Part shown: positions 54,606-63,010 of the stretch, one piece after another | How the letters are laid out: every line of letters starts with the position of its first letter | How positions within the stretch are numbered: position 1 is the first letter of the stretch | Assembly (NCBI RefSeq): GCF_042657165.1 | Contig: NZ_JBHSNJ010000012.1 | Coordinates: 62,001 to 126,000 of the forward strand | Origin: Agrilutibacter niabensis | GTDB taxonomy: Bacteria; Pseudomonadota; Gammaproteobacteria; Xanthomonadales; Xanthomonadaceae | DNA: 64,000 nucleotides | Direction: 5' to 3' | Notes under the pieces: model-generated | Database searches by the model: none | What the model was told of the DNA's origin: nothing | What the model saw: only the letters and a program-made list of their open reading frames with translations | Translations under genes and position numbers: made by a program

Positions 54606-57017
54606 CTAGCCAACCACCCAGTTCAGATCGCTCACTCCGCTGATCGGCAGTGGCGCCTTGGAATTGGCGCCCTTCCAGATCATGTTTGCCCCGGTGCGGC
54701 TATGTCGCCACAGCACATCGGCCTTTCCATCATGATCGAAGTCACCGGCGCCGACGACCTTCCAGCCGAGGTCGCTGACCGTCGTGATGCTGTTGCGAGT
54801 CGCCGAACTTCCCGACCACCACACGATATTGGCGCCGGTAATGGAATTGCGCCAGAGGATGTCCGCCCGACCGTCTCCATTGAAGTCTGCGGCCGTCGCG
54901 ACCTGCCATGCCGTGGTGGCCTGCGACGATTGCCGTGTCGCGGAATTCGCCGAGAACCACGTGGCGTTGGCGCCGGTCGCCTGGTTGCGCCAGAAAATGT
55001 CGGCCTTGCCGTCGCGATTGAAATCGCCCACCGCTTCGACGCTCCAGGCGAGCGTAGCCGACGCCACCGGCGTACGAGTCGCGGTATTCGCGGAATTCCA
55101 GATGGCATTCACGCCGGTGCGCGTATTCCGCCACAGCACATCGGACCTGCCGTCACCATTGAAATCACCGATGCCAGCGACAAGCCATGCCAGGTCCGTC
55201 ACGGGAGCCACAGCCTGCCGTGTCGATGCATTTCCGGACCGCCAGTAGGTGTTCGAACCAATGGCACGGTTGCGCCAGAGCAAGTCCGATTTGCCGTCGC
55301 CGTTGAAATCCCCGATCCCCGCGATCACCCATGCCAGGTCGCTAACGGTTGCCAGGGATTGCCTCGTCGCGGAATTGGCTCCGCGCCAGTACAAGTTGCT
55401 ACCGGTATTGTCCTTGTGCCACAGCACGTCGGACCGGCCGTCGCCGTCGAAGTCTCCCTGCAGCCAGTTCCCTGCCGACGGGTCGCGCGCGGGAAGGAAT
55501 GCCGCGACGGCTGGCATGGTCTGCATCATGCTGCGCGCATTGTCCGCCTGGGTCGTGTTGCCGCAAGGCGCACCGCCGCAGGATGAAATGCGCGGATTGG
55601 CGAACACCCGGTACCTGGTTTGGCCCGGCCGCCGGTTGGACATGATCGTGGCGATGTCTGACGACGTACCGTCCGTGCTGTAACCAAACGAATACGTGTG
55701 ACGACCAAACTCTTCAGGATCGAGCAGGTTGCCATTGCCGTCAGAGTCATCGCTTCCCCTGGCCGTGACCACGTCGTGTTGCTGACCCATGTTGTGGCCG
55801 AGTTCGTGCGCAAGGTGCACATCGGGACAGGTGGTGCCGTTGGAGGGGAACATGTCGCCGCTGGAATCGTTGACCACCGACGTCGCGTATGCGGCGCTGC
55901 TGGAGCTGATCGGGTTCTGACCCCCACCCAGCAGCCAGGCCACGCCGCAACTTGTGCTTGAGGCCTCGAACTTGCGGATAAGCACGAGAAGATCCGCGCC
56001 ATAGGTTGCCCGTGCCGAGACCAGCGGCTGCAATGCGGCGGGATGCGCACGCGGGGTGCAGTCATAACGCGCGGAACTCCGGTAATGGGCGCCGTTTGCA
56101 GCCTCGGTGCAATCCACGCCGGTGAGGTCCATCAACGCGGAATCGTTATGCGTGCCGTCGGCATAGTTCACCTGGACCGCATGCACAAGCCGGAGCTGAG
56201 CACTGATGCCACTGGCAAGGTACGCCTCGTTTGCTACGTCCACCAGGAAGCGCAATCGGGTCTGGGCCTGCGATTGGCCGCCCAGCCGCGTCGCGAATCC
56301 CGTCGTGAAGCCCATGGCTATATCGATCGTCGTCGGGGTCACCGACGTTGCCGACGCTGCCGCGGCGATGGGGGCCAGCGCCGGGCTGCTGGCGGCAAGT
56401 TTCGGCATGCCCGTCGCCATAGGTTCCTGCCTATCTGCCGTCACCAGGAAGTCATCGTTGTTGGCGCCGATTCCGTTGTGATCGACGCGGCTGTAATCGG
56501 TCTCCACCAGCCAGGTCGAGCCGGCCTGGGTGGTCACGCTGAGATCGGCGTTGCCCTGGCGGATCGTGCCGAACACGGCCTTCTCGCCGAAGGTCAAGAT
56601 GGTTTCCGTTCCCGGCGCGCCTCCATCCTTGCGCCCAATCCATGTCCAATTGCCATCCGGATGCTCCACGTGGCGCTCATAGCGAAGGTGGATGATCTCG
56701 CCATTGGGCGTGCGCACATTCATCCCGCCTTCGACGATGGCGCGCAAGGCGTGCTGCTCGCTTACCTGCACGGGCTGCCAGGTCGAGGCGCCGGAATGGA
56801 GCACTTGCCGCCTGTGATCGTAGGCAAGCAGTTCCCCGCGGTCCGGATAGGATGCAATGGATGATGTGGCCATGGGCACATCGACCGACCCGATCGCGTT
56901 CTGGGATTCAGCCGCCTTCGTCTGAGGAGACCTGTGGGTGCCGGTGCCCGGACGATGTACTGAAAGGAGCAGGCCGAAGCCCAGTACCGCCGCGGCAGTG
57001 AGGAGGAGAGCGCGCAT
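54606..57017 (-). CDS. Secreted reprolysin-like metalloprotease with FG-GAP-like repeats (47-residue units)
   Basis: 803 residues. The signal anchor ALLLTAAAVLGFGLLLSV has no lipobox Cys, unlike the paralogue at 49.5 kb. A shared N-terminal region (RYERHVEHPDGNWTWIGR, in pieces) precedes the zinc site HELGHNMGQQHD (His404). The C terminus has six units of about 47 residues with GDFNGDGKSDLLWRN, TGSNxYWRSxNSATR and LAW. The Asp-rich loops probably bind Ca. The two proteases share the catalytic part but different repeat tails. Start ATG 57017 has no clear ribosome-binding site. Confidence 0.86.
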   Translation of the reverse strand: MRALLLTAAAVLGFGLLLSVHRPGTGTHRSPQTKAAESQNAIGSVDVPMATSSIASYPDRGELLAYDHRRQVLHSGASTWQPVQVSEQHALRAIVEGGMNVRTPNGEIIHLRYERHVEHPDGNWTWIGRKDGGAPGTETILTFGEKAVFGTIRQGNADLSVTTQAGSTWLVETDYSRVDHNGIGANNDDFLVTADRQEPMATGMPKLAASSPALAPIAAAASATSVTPTTIDIAMGFTTGFATRLGGQSQAQTRLRFLVDVANEAYLASGISAQLRLVHAVQVNYADGTHNDSALMDLTGVDCTEAANGAHYRSSARYDCTPRAHPAALQPLVSARATYGADLLVLIRKFEASSTSCGVAWLLGGGQNPISSSSAAYATSVVNDSSGDMFPSNGTTCPDVHLAHELGHNMGQQHDVVTARGSDDSDGNGNLLDPEEFGRHTYSFGYSTDGTSSDIATIMSNRRPGQTRYRVFANPRISSCGGAPCGNTTQADNARSMMQTMPAVAAFLPARDPSAGNWLQGDFDGDGRSDVLWHKDNTGSNLYWRGANSATRQSLATVSDLAWVIAGIGDFNGDGKSDLLWRNRAIGSNTYWRSGNASTRQAVAPVTDLAWLVAGIGDFNGDGRSDVLWRNTRTGVNAIWNSANTATRTPVASATLAWSVEAVGDFNRDGKADIFWRNQATGANATWFSANSATRQSSQATTAWQVATAADFNGDGRADILWRNSITGANIVWWSGSSATRNSITTVSDLGWKVVGAGDFDHDGKADVLWRHSRTGANMIWKGANSKAPLPISGVSDLNWVVG
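54640..55480 (-). repeat. Six tandem ~140-bp coding repeats in the second metalloprotease
   Basis: Units of about 47-48 codons repeat the motif G(D/A)F(N/D)xDGxxDxxW with N-S-A-T-R and LAW elements. Six copies can be counted between about 55480 and 54640. The repeat type differs from that of the 49.5-kb paralogue. Confidence 0.75.
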
Positions 57018-57509
57018 ATCGATTATTCCCGGATAGGGCCCCCGATGGCCCCTACCACTACAACGCATTCGCGCCGGCGGGGACGGCCATGCCGGCGCGG
57101 TATCCCGCCAACACGGGGGGCGGTCTTCACGTTACGAAAACAAAAACCACGTCCGGCACACGGACTGGTGAGCAGTGCGTGAAGGATCGAGCCGATAGCG
57201 CCCTGCAGGCCAAGGGCGAGGCTGGTTTGGCTGCACAACCTTGAAAAACCCCTGCCGGCGGCCATGCGCGGAAAACAAGTCCGCTGGCCGCCGCTGGCCG
57301 GCCCACCAACAGCCGCGACGCAACTGCCGAGAGTGCACGCACGCTTCGCGATCACTGCGCCGGCGGGTACTTCGTCACCCGCGCAGCCGTTGGGGCACCT
57401 GTGCCCTGCCGGGTAATACGTCAGCCGACCGCTTCCGTGCAGCGACCGCGAAATCATCGATCTTCAAGTCGACGGAGACTGAGGCGCCCGTGCGAATCCT
57501 GACGTTGCT
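57018..57509. other. Intergenic region upstream of the second metalloprotease
   Basis: No gene is supported in 492 bases; frames here are short and lack ribosome-binding sites. A 9-bp perfect hairpin CGCGCCGGC/GCCGGCGCG (57070-57099) would be in the metalloprotease leader on the minus strand. A-rich sequence at 57137-57150 beside a 5-bp GTCCG/CGGAC stem (about 57150-57166) could be a weak minus-strand terminator for the lipid-transport operon, though it lies 340 bases beyond that operon's last stop. The rest shows nothing recognisable. Confidence 0.45.
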
Positions 57510-58175
57510 TCAGTGCCGCGAGCGCTCGTGCTGTTCGCCCGTGGCAAGGGTCCAGCCCACGATTTCGCCACTCGCGTCGGCGAGCGCCTGATCGAATGCC
57601 GCGACCACGTCGGGCACCGCGGTGGTCGTGGCGGACTGCGTCCGCACGAAAGTGCGTGAACCCGCGAGTGCCTGGTCCTTCACGTACAGCAGCTTGGCGG
57701 TGACTTCGATCGTTGCCGCGGGCACGGCCGCGCCGGCGTAGTCGGCCTCGAAGCGGCGCACATCCAGCAGCAGGCGGAAGTCCGCGCTGAAGCCGCTGCC
57801 CTGGCGTGCGACGACCGCGATGCGCCCGGAGTCTTCCAGTGCGTGCAGCACGCTGTCCTCGAGCATGTCGCCCGGCGACTTCGCCCATTGCGCACCCTTG
57901 TAGACCTGCACTTCGTTCGGGGTAGGACGCACCATGATGCGCAGGCCGTCGGCGGTACGCGCGCCGGATGGCCGCCCCAGGGCCAGCTTCCAGCGCACCT
58001 GCGGCCATTCCGGCGAGACCGGGACACGCGTGTCGGGTGCGTAGATGGTCGTGGGCTGCTTGGCGCCGGCGATCAGCGATGCGCAGCCGGCCGGCAATGC
58101 CAGCATGGCGAGCAGCGCCGCGGCGCGAATGGACATGGCGAGCGATTCCCGGCTTCCGGATCCCTTCTTCTTCAT
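57510..58175 (-). CDS. ABC-type transport auxiliary lipoprotein
   Basis: 221 residues. A lipoprotein signal AAALLAMLALPAGC is followed by a domain typical of the auxiliary lipoproteins of MCE transport operons (PqiC-like): TTIYAPDTRVPVSPEWPQV, a VLHALEDSGRIAVVARQ segment and DFRLLLDVRRFEADYAG. It would link the MCE complex to the outer membrane. It overlaps the MlaD-type gene by ATGA. A longer N tail (MKKKGSGSRESLAM) precedes the signal; the start may be at an internal Met. Confidence 0.85.
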   Translation of the reverse strand: MKKKGSGSRESLAMSIRAAALLAMLALPAGCASLIAGAKQPTTIYAPDTRVPVSPEWPQVRWKLALGRPSGARTADGLRIMVRPTPNEVQVYKGAQWAKSPGDMLEDSVLHALEDSGRIAVVARQGSGFSADFRLLLDVRRFEADYAGAAVPAATIEVTAKLLYVKDQALAGSRTFVRTQSATTTAVPDVVAAFDQALADASGEIVGWTLATGEQHERSRH

Positions 58176-59098
58176 TTCGGCTCGAACTCCTTGGGTGCGT
58201 CGCGGCCCAGCAGGTATTGCGTGGCACCGCTGTCGAGGCGGTCGCTGATGCGACGCAGGTCGCGTACCAGCGCGCGCAACTCGGCCAGCGTCGGGCCGAG
58301 CTGGCTGAGGCCATCATTGGCAAAGCTGGTGATCGCGGCGCGGTTGTCGGTGACGATGCCGTTCACTCCGCCCGCCGCCGAATCCAGCTTCGCCAGCGTG
58401 GCATCCAGCCTGCTGATCAGCCCCGGCAGCTTCTGCACGAGTTCGCGGTCGACGCTGGCGACCGCCTTGTCGGTCGTGGCCAGCGTCTTCTCCAACTGTT
58501 CGCTGGAGCGCCGCGCGCTGACGATCATCGCGCGCACGTCCTCGCTCTGGCCGCCGACGGCGCCGGTCATCGCCTCGATGCTCGCCAGCGAATTGGAGAT
58601 GCGCTTGATGTTCTCCTCGCTCAGCAGTTCGTCCATGCGCGCGACCAGCTTGTTGGCGGTGTCGGCGATGTTCTGCAGCGCGGAAGCCTCGGTCCTGATG
58701 ACCGGGATCTCGTTGTGGTCCACGTCGGCCAGACGGCGCGCCTGCGGACTGCCGCCGGTGAGCTGGATGATCGGCGGTGCGGTCAGGCTGGGCGTGGAGA
58801 TCTTGGCGCGCGTATCGGTCTTCACCGGCGTGCGCGCCTGGATGCGGAGCGTGGCGAGCACGCGACGCGGATCGTCGGGCGCCAGGCGCAGCGACTCGAT
58901 GGTGCCGACCGAAATGCCGTTGTAGAGCACGGGGCTGCCTTCGCTGAGGCCGGTGACCGGCTCCTCGAACACCACCGCGTACTGCATCCAGTCCTTCTCG
59001 GAAGAGTATTTCGCCGCCCACAGGGCGAACAGCAGCAGGAACAGCGTCACCACGATGGTGAAGGCGCCGATCAGTACGAAGTTGGCCTTGGTTTCCAT
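58172..59098 (-). CDS. MlaD-family (MCE) substrate-binding protein
   Basis: 308 residues. One N-terminal transmembrane helix (FVLIGAFTIVVTLFLLLFALW) is followed by an MCE domain (VVFEEPVTGLSEGSPVLYNGISVG, about residues 40-115) and a long C-terminal helical part (SIEAMTGAVGG..., TLATTDKAVASVD) that may form a tunnel or contact partner proteins. It belongs to a Mla-type lipid transport system across the periplasm. It is coupled to the lipoprotein downstream and one base from the ATPase stop region. Confidence 0.9.
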   Translation of the reverse strand: METKANFVLIGAFTIVVTLFLLLFALWAAKYSSEKDWMQYAVVFEEPVTGLSEGSPVLYNGISVGTIESLRLAPDDPRRVLATLRIQARTPVKTDTRAKISTPSLTAPPIIQLTGGSPQARRLADVDHNEIPVIRTEASALQNIADTANKLVARMDELLSEENIKRISNSLASIEAMTGAVGGQSEDVRAMIVSARRSSEQLEKTLATTDKAVASVDRELVQKLPGLISRLDATLAKLDSAAGGVNGIVTDNRAAITSFANDGLSQLGPTLAELRALVRDLRRISDRLDSGATQYLLGRDAPKEFEPK

Positions 59099-59099
59099 T

Positions 59100-59930
59100 T
59101 CAGTTTTCCTTGCTGTTCCGCGCGCGCGTCGCCTGCGCGGCGCGGGCACGCGGACCGTGGAAATAGTCCTGCACCCACGGGTGATCGTAGCGTTCCACTT
59201 CCCCGATCGGCGCGCATACCACGACCCTGCGGTCCGCCAGCACCGCGACGCGGTCGCAGATCGTGTACAGCGTGTCGAGGTCGTGGGTGATCAGGAAGAC
59301 GGTGAGCCCCAGCGCCTGCTGCAGCGTGCGGATGAGGTGGTCGAAGGCGGCGGCGCCTATCGGGTCCAGGCCGGCGGTGGGCTCGTCGAGGAACAGCAGT
59401 GGCGGGTCCAGGGCCAGCGCGCGCGCCAGCCCCGCGCGCTTGCGCATGCCGCCCGACAGTTGCGACGGCAGCTTGTTGATCGCATCGGCGGGCAGGCCGG
59501 CGAGCTTCACCTTCAGCAGCGCCAGTTCGTAGCGCAACGAGTCGGGAAGCTCGGGGTGGTATTCCTTCAGGGGCACCTGCACGTTCTCGCCGACCGTGAG
59601 CGAGGAAAACAGCGCGCCGTCCTGGAACAGCACCCCGGTGCTGCGTTCGATCTCGCGATGCATGTTGGCCGAGTGGCTAAGCGCATCGATGCCCAGCACC
59701 TCGATGGCGCCGGCGTCGGGATCGCGCAGTCCAAGGATCGACCGCATCAGCACCGACTTGCCCGTGCCCGAACCACCGACCACGCCGAGGATCTCGCCGG
59801 GCAATACATCGAGGTCGAGCCCCTCGTGCACGACCTGGTCGCCGAAGCGGTTGACCAGGCCGCGCACGCGCACGATCGGTTCCGCGGCGTCGTCAGGCGC
59901 GCCATTGACGGTGACAGCGGCCGCGCTCAA
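59100..59930 (-). CDS. MlaF-family ABC transporter ATPase
   Basis: 276 residues from TTG 59930. VVGGSGTGKSVLM is Walker A, QLSGGMRKRAGLARAL the signature, LLFLDEPTAGLDP Walker B, and LITHDLDT the H-loop. The start is unusual: TTG overlaps the MlaE-type stop (TATTGAG) with GGAGATGG upstream on the same strand as a ribosome-binding site. No ATG precedes the conserved start. It energises lipid transport with the MlaE-type permease. Confidence 0.88.
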   Translation of the reverse strand: MSAAAVTVNGAPDDAAEPIVRVRGLVNRFGDQVVHEGLDLDVLPGEILGVVGGSGTGKSVLMRSILGLRDPDAGAIEVLGIDALSHSANMHREIERSTGVLFQDGALFSSLTVGENVQVPLKEYHPELPDSLRYELALLKVKLAGLPADAINKLPSQLSGGMRKRAGLARALALDPPLLFLDEPTAGLDPIGAAAFDHLIRTLQQALGLTVFLITHDLDTLYTICDRVAVLADRRVVVCAPIGEVERYDHPWVQDYFHGPRARAAQATRARNSKEN

Positions 59931-61042
59931 TAGCCCATCTCCATGAACCAGATCGCCGCCGCGGCATCCAGCACGATCACCAGGGAGATCGCCTGCACCA
60001 CGCTGGAAGTGGTGCGCTCGCCGACCGATTCGGCCGTGCCTTCGACCTGCAGGCCTTCCAGGCAGCCGATCAGGGAGATCACCAGGGCGAAGAATGGCGC
60101 CTTCACCAGGCCGACCACGAAGTGCCGCAGTTCCATCGTTTCGTGCATGCGCGCAAGGTATTGCATCGGCGGAATGTCGAGGCCGTAGGCGCCGACGGTG
60201 AGGCCGCCGAGCAGGCCGAACACCATGGCGACGAAGGTCAGCAGCGGCAGCATCACCAGCAATGCGAGCACGCGCGGGATCACCAGCAGGTCGATCGGAT
60301 CCATGCCCATCGTGCGGATCGCGTCGATCTCCTCGCGGCTCTTCATCGCGCCGATCTGCGCGGTGAAGGCGCTGGCGGTGCGGCCGGCCAGGATGATCGC
60401 GGTAAGCAGCACGCCGAACTCGCGCAGGAACGCGATGCTGACGAGTTCGACCACATAGATGGTGGCGCCGAAGTCGCGCAGGATGTTGGAACCCAGGAAT
60501 GCGACGACCGCGCCCACCAGGTAGCAGAGCAGCGCGACCAGGGGCACGGCGTCGAGGCCGACCTGCTCCATGTGGTGCACGGTGGCGGTGGGGCGGAACC
60601 GGCTGGGTTCCTTGAACGTGCGCACCAGCTTCACCAGCGTCTCGCCGAAGAAGCCGACCAGCACGCGCACTTCCTTGTAGTTGTCGTGCATCGCCACGCC
60701 CAGGCGCGCGAGCGCCGCGGCGACACCGTATTCGCGCTTCTTCTTCGGGCGGTCGTCGGCGACGTCCTCGATGGCGGAGACGAGGTTGCGGTGCGTGTCG
60801 TGGAAGGCGATGCGCTCGAAATCGAAATCGCGCCGGCGCGAGAAGCGCAGGAGTTGCAGCACGCCCAGGGAATCGAGGCGGTCGACCATGGTGGCGTCGA
60901 TGGCCTCCAGGTCCGGCGGCACGGTTGCCAGCGCCTCGCTGATGGCGTCGGAATGTTCCAGCGTCCATTGCCCGCTCAGGCGTACGCGTGGCGGGCTGCC
61001 TTCGGAGACGAGCTGTGGTCGGGACACGGTCGGCGCGGTCAT
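59927..61042 (-). CDS. MlaE-family permease with N-terminal STAS-like domain
   Basis: 371 residues. About residues 1-90 form a STAS-like domain (VRLSGQWTLEHSDAI, DSLGVLQLL), so the permease carries in cis what MlaB supplies in E. coli. The rest is the MlaE permease: VPLVALLCYLVGAVVAFLGSN, ILAGRTASAFTAQIGAMKSREEIDA (split across two blocks) and LVKAPFFALVISLIGCLEG. First gene of a permease-ATPase-MCE-lipoprotein operon. Confidence 0.9.
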   Translation of the reverse strand: MTAPTVSRPQLVSEGSPPRVRLSGQWTLEHSDAISEALATVPPDLEAIDATMVDRLDSLGVLQLLRFSRRRDFDFERIAFHDTHRNLVSAIEDVADDRPKKKREYGVAAALARLGVAMHDNYKEVRVLVGFFGETLVKLVRTFKEPSRFRPTATVHHMEQVGLDAVPLVALLCYLVGAVVAFLGSNILRDFGATIYVVELVSIAFLREFGVLLTAIILAGRTASAFTAQIGAMKSREEIDAIRTMGMDPIDLLVIPRVLALLVMLPLLTFVAMVFGLLGGLTVGAYGLDIPPMQYLARMHETMELRHFVVGLVKAPFFALVISLIGCLEGLQVEGTAESVGERTTSSVVQAISLVIVLDAAAAIWFMEMGY

Positions 61043-61205
61043 GGCGTGTGTGCAGGATACAGGCGCGGGAGGACGGATGGTCTATGGCCGAGGTGAGCGC
61101 GGCGTGCACGCCCGCGGGGTTGTGCGGGTGACGGGTGCCGTCCACGTACGACTGCTACCCCGGCATGCGATCCTGTGCGCATCGTGCAACGGCATCGGCA
61201 TTCCC

Positions 61206-62459
61206 TTGTCCACTCCCGACACTTCCTTCGCATCGACCAGCTTCAGCCTTCGCGTCGCGTTCCTGGTGGAACTGGCTCAACACCTGCACCGGTACGGCAC
61301 CACAGCGCAGCGCCTGGAGGGCGCGATCACTTCGGTCGCGCGCAAGCTGCAGGTGGGCTGCGAGCCCTGGTCCAACCCGACCGGGGTGATCCTGACCTTC
61401 AGCGACCCGCAGCGCCCGGGAGAGGAAACCGAGATCACCCGTGTCATCCGCCTGCCGCTGGGTGACACCGACCTTTACCGGCTCGCCGAGGCCGATCGCA
61501 TCGCCGAGGAAGTGATGGCCGGGCACCTCGGCCTCGGACAGGCGCACGCCCTGATGCGAGCGCTCGACAAGCCGCCGGGCCGGCGCGCGCGGATCATGCA
61601 GGTGCTGGGTTTCGGCCTCGCCGCCTTCGCCATCGCCGGCCTGTTGCGGTTGCCCTGGCTGGACATCGCCGTCGCCGGCCTCAACGGCCTGATGATCGGA
61701 ACCCTGGTCGAATACGCCGCGTCGCGGCCCCGGCTCAAGGAAGCCAGCGAGGCGATCGCGGCGATGCTGGCGGCGTTCACCACCGCCCTGGTCGCGAGCT
61801 TCGTGGCGCCGCTGAACCAGAACACGGTGATCATCGCGTCGCTGATCGTGCTGCTCCCCGGCTTGGCGCTGACCAATGCCGTCAACGAGCTCACCAGCCA
61901 GCACCTCGTCTCCGGCACGGCCCGCTTCGCGGGCGCGGTGACGACGGTGCTCAAGCTCACGGTGGGCACGGTGATCGCGCTGTACATCGTCGAACTGCTA
62001 GGACTGCACCTGCAGGTACACGCCTCGCGACCGCAGCCGGAATGGGTGGAGTGGGCATCGCTGGTGCTGGTGGCATTCGCGTTCGCGGTGCTGTTCCGCG
62101 CGGCTCGCCGCGATTACCCGCTGGTGATGCTGGCGGCCGCGTCGGGCTACCTGATCGCGCGCTTCGCCGGTCAGGCCTTCGGCAGTCCCGCCGGCATCTT
62201 CCTGGCCGCGCTGGTGATCACGGCGATCGGCAACAGTTACGCGCGCTGGTGGAACCGGCCGGGCGCCATCATCCGGGTGCCCGGCATCATCACCCTGGTG
62301 CCCGGCAGCGCCAGCCTGCGCGGCCTGCTGACGATGGTCCAGCAGCAGGACGCGGTGGTCGGCCAGGATGCGCTGATGGGCGTGGTGAACATCCTGCTGG
62401 CGCTGCTGGCCGGCCTGCTGTTCGGCAACCTGCTGCTGACCCCGGGGCGGAATCTGTAG
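61206..62459 (+). CDS. Threonine/serine exporter (ThrE) family protein
   Basis: About 417 residues. The N-terminal soluble part (LRVAFLVELAQHLHRYGTT, ITRVIRLPLGDTDLYRL) and a following membrane domain with about ten helices are the two halves of the ThrE/DUF1212-DUF3815 family; PGSASLRGLLTMVQQQD and RVPGIITLVPGSA are conserved. Role: amino-acid efflux, substrate inferred. The start is uncertain: TTG 61206 gives a sensible N terminus but has no ribosome-binding site. It is divergent from the Mla-type operon. Confidence 0.85.
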   Translation: MSTPDTSFASTSFSLRVAFLVELAQHLHRYGTTAQRLEGAITSVARKLQVGCEPWSNPTGVILTFSDPQRPGEETEITRVIRLPLGDTDLYRLAEADRIAEEVMAGHLGLGQAHALMRALDKPPGRRARIMQVLGFGLAAFAIAGLLRLPWLDIAVAGLNGLMIGTLVEYAASRPRLKEASEAIAAMLAAFTTALVASFVAPLNQNTVIIASLIVLLPGLALTNAVNELTSQHLVSGTARFAGAVTTVLKLTVGTVIALYIVELLGLHLQVHASRPQPEWVEWASLVLVAFAFAVLFRAARRDYPLVMLAAASGYLIARFAGQAFGSPAGIFLAALVITAIGNSYARWWNRPGAIIRVPGIITLVPGSASLRGLLTMVQQQDAVVGQDALMGVVNILLALLAGLLFGNLLLTPGRNL

Positions 62460-62485
62460 GGGGCGGTCACTTTGGTGACGCGCAA

Positions 62486-62514
62486 CAAAAAGGCGGGTCA
62501 AGGCCCGCGTTTTT
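62486..62514. terminator. Bidirectional terminator between thrE-like and H-NS-like genes
   Basis: AAAAAGGCGGG/CCCGCGTTTTT, a 5-bp GC core around a 6-base loop with A and T runs outside. It can end both convergent transcripts. Confidence 0.8.
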
Positions 62515-62573
62515 GTCAGCTGCGTCGCGAAGCTGTCCCGCGCGCTGCAGCGCGGCCAGGGCTCGCCTGTGGT

Positions 62574-62960
62574 TCATCGTGGCGCGATCAGGAACTCTTC
62601 CAGCTTGCGGCCGTTGTCGAGGTAGACCGATAGCCAGCGCGGCGGCTTGCCGCGGCCGGCCCAGGTTTCCGCGGCGTTGGCCGGGTTGCGGTACTTGGGT
62701 TCGACCTTGCCGAGCTTGTAGCCCTTGGTGGTCTTGCGCGGCTTCGGCGCGGCGGCCGATGGCTTCGCGCTGGTCGGCTTCGAAACCGTACCGCCGAATA
62801 GTTCCGCGATCGTGTAACCCTCGGCCCTGGCCAGGTCGGCGAGCCGCTTGCGCACCGCGGCGATCGGCTTGCGCTTGGTCAGCGTGGTCTTGCGCTTCTT
62901 CGCCTGGTTGATCAGCGCATCCAGTTCCTTCGCGGACAGGCCGGTGATGTCGATCGACAT
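62574..62960 (-). CDS. H-NS family nucleoid-associated protein (Xrv type)
   Basis: 128 residues. A helical N terminus (LSAKELDALINQAKKRKTT) for dimerisation, a basic linker rich in Lys/Pro (KPTSAKPSAAAPKPRKTT), and the DNA-binding C terminus with PKYRNPANAAETWAGRGKPP, matching the H-NS core YRNP...TWxGRGxxP. H-NS proteins silence AT-rich, often horizontally acquired DNA; the less GC-rich glycan island is a natural target, but this is inference. A GGAGG lies close before the ATG on the minus strand. Confidence 0.93.
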   Translation of the reverse strand: MSIDITGLSAKELDALINQAKKRKTTLTKRKPIAAVRKRLADLARAEGYTIAELFGGTVSKPTSAKPSAAAPKPRKTTKGYKLGKVEPKYRNPANAAETWAGRGKPPRWLSVYLDNGRKLEEFLIAPR

Positions 62961-63010
62961 GAAACCTCCGTAGTGCGGTGGGCATTCGGGCCGTTGGCCG
63001 GCCCGGTCGA

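Noticed and set aside
57127..57342. 71-codon minus-strand frame upstream of the second metalloprotease
   Set aside because: No ribosome-binding site, no recognisable domain and overlapping equally good frames in other phases.
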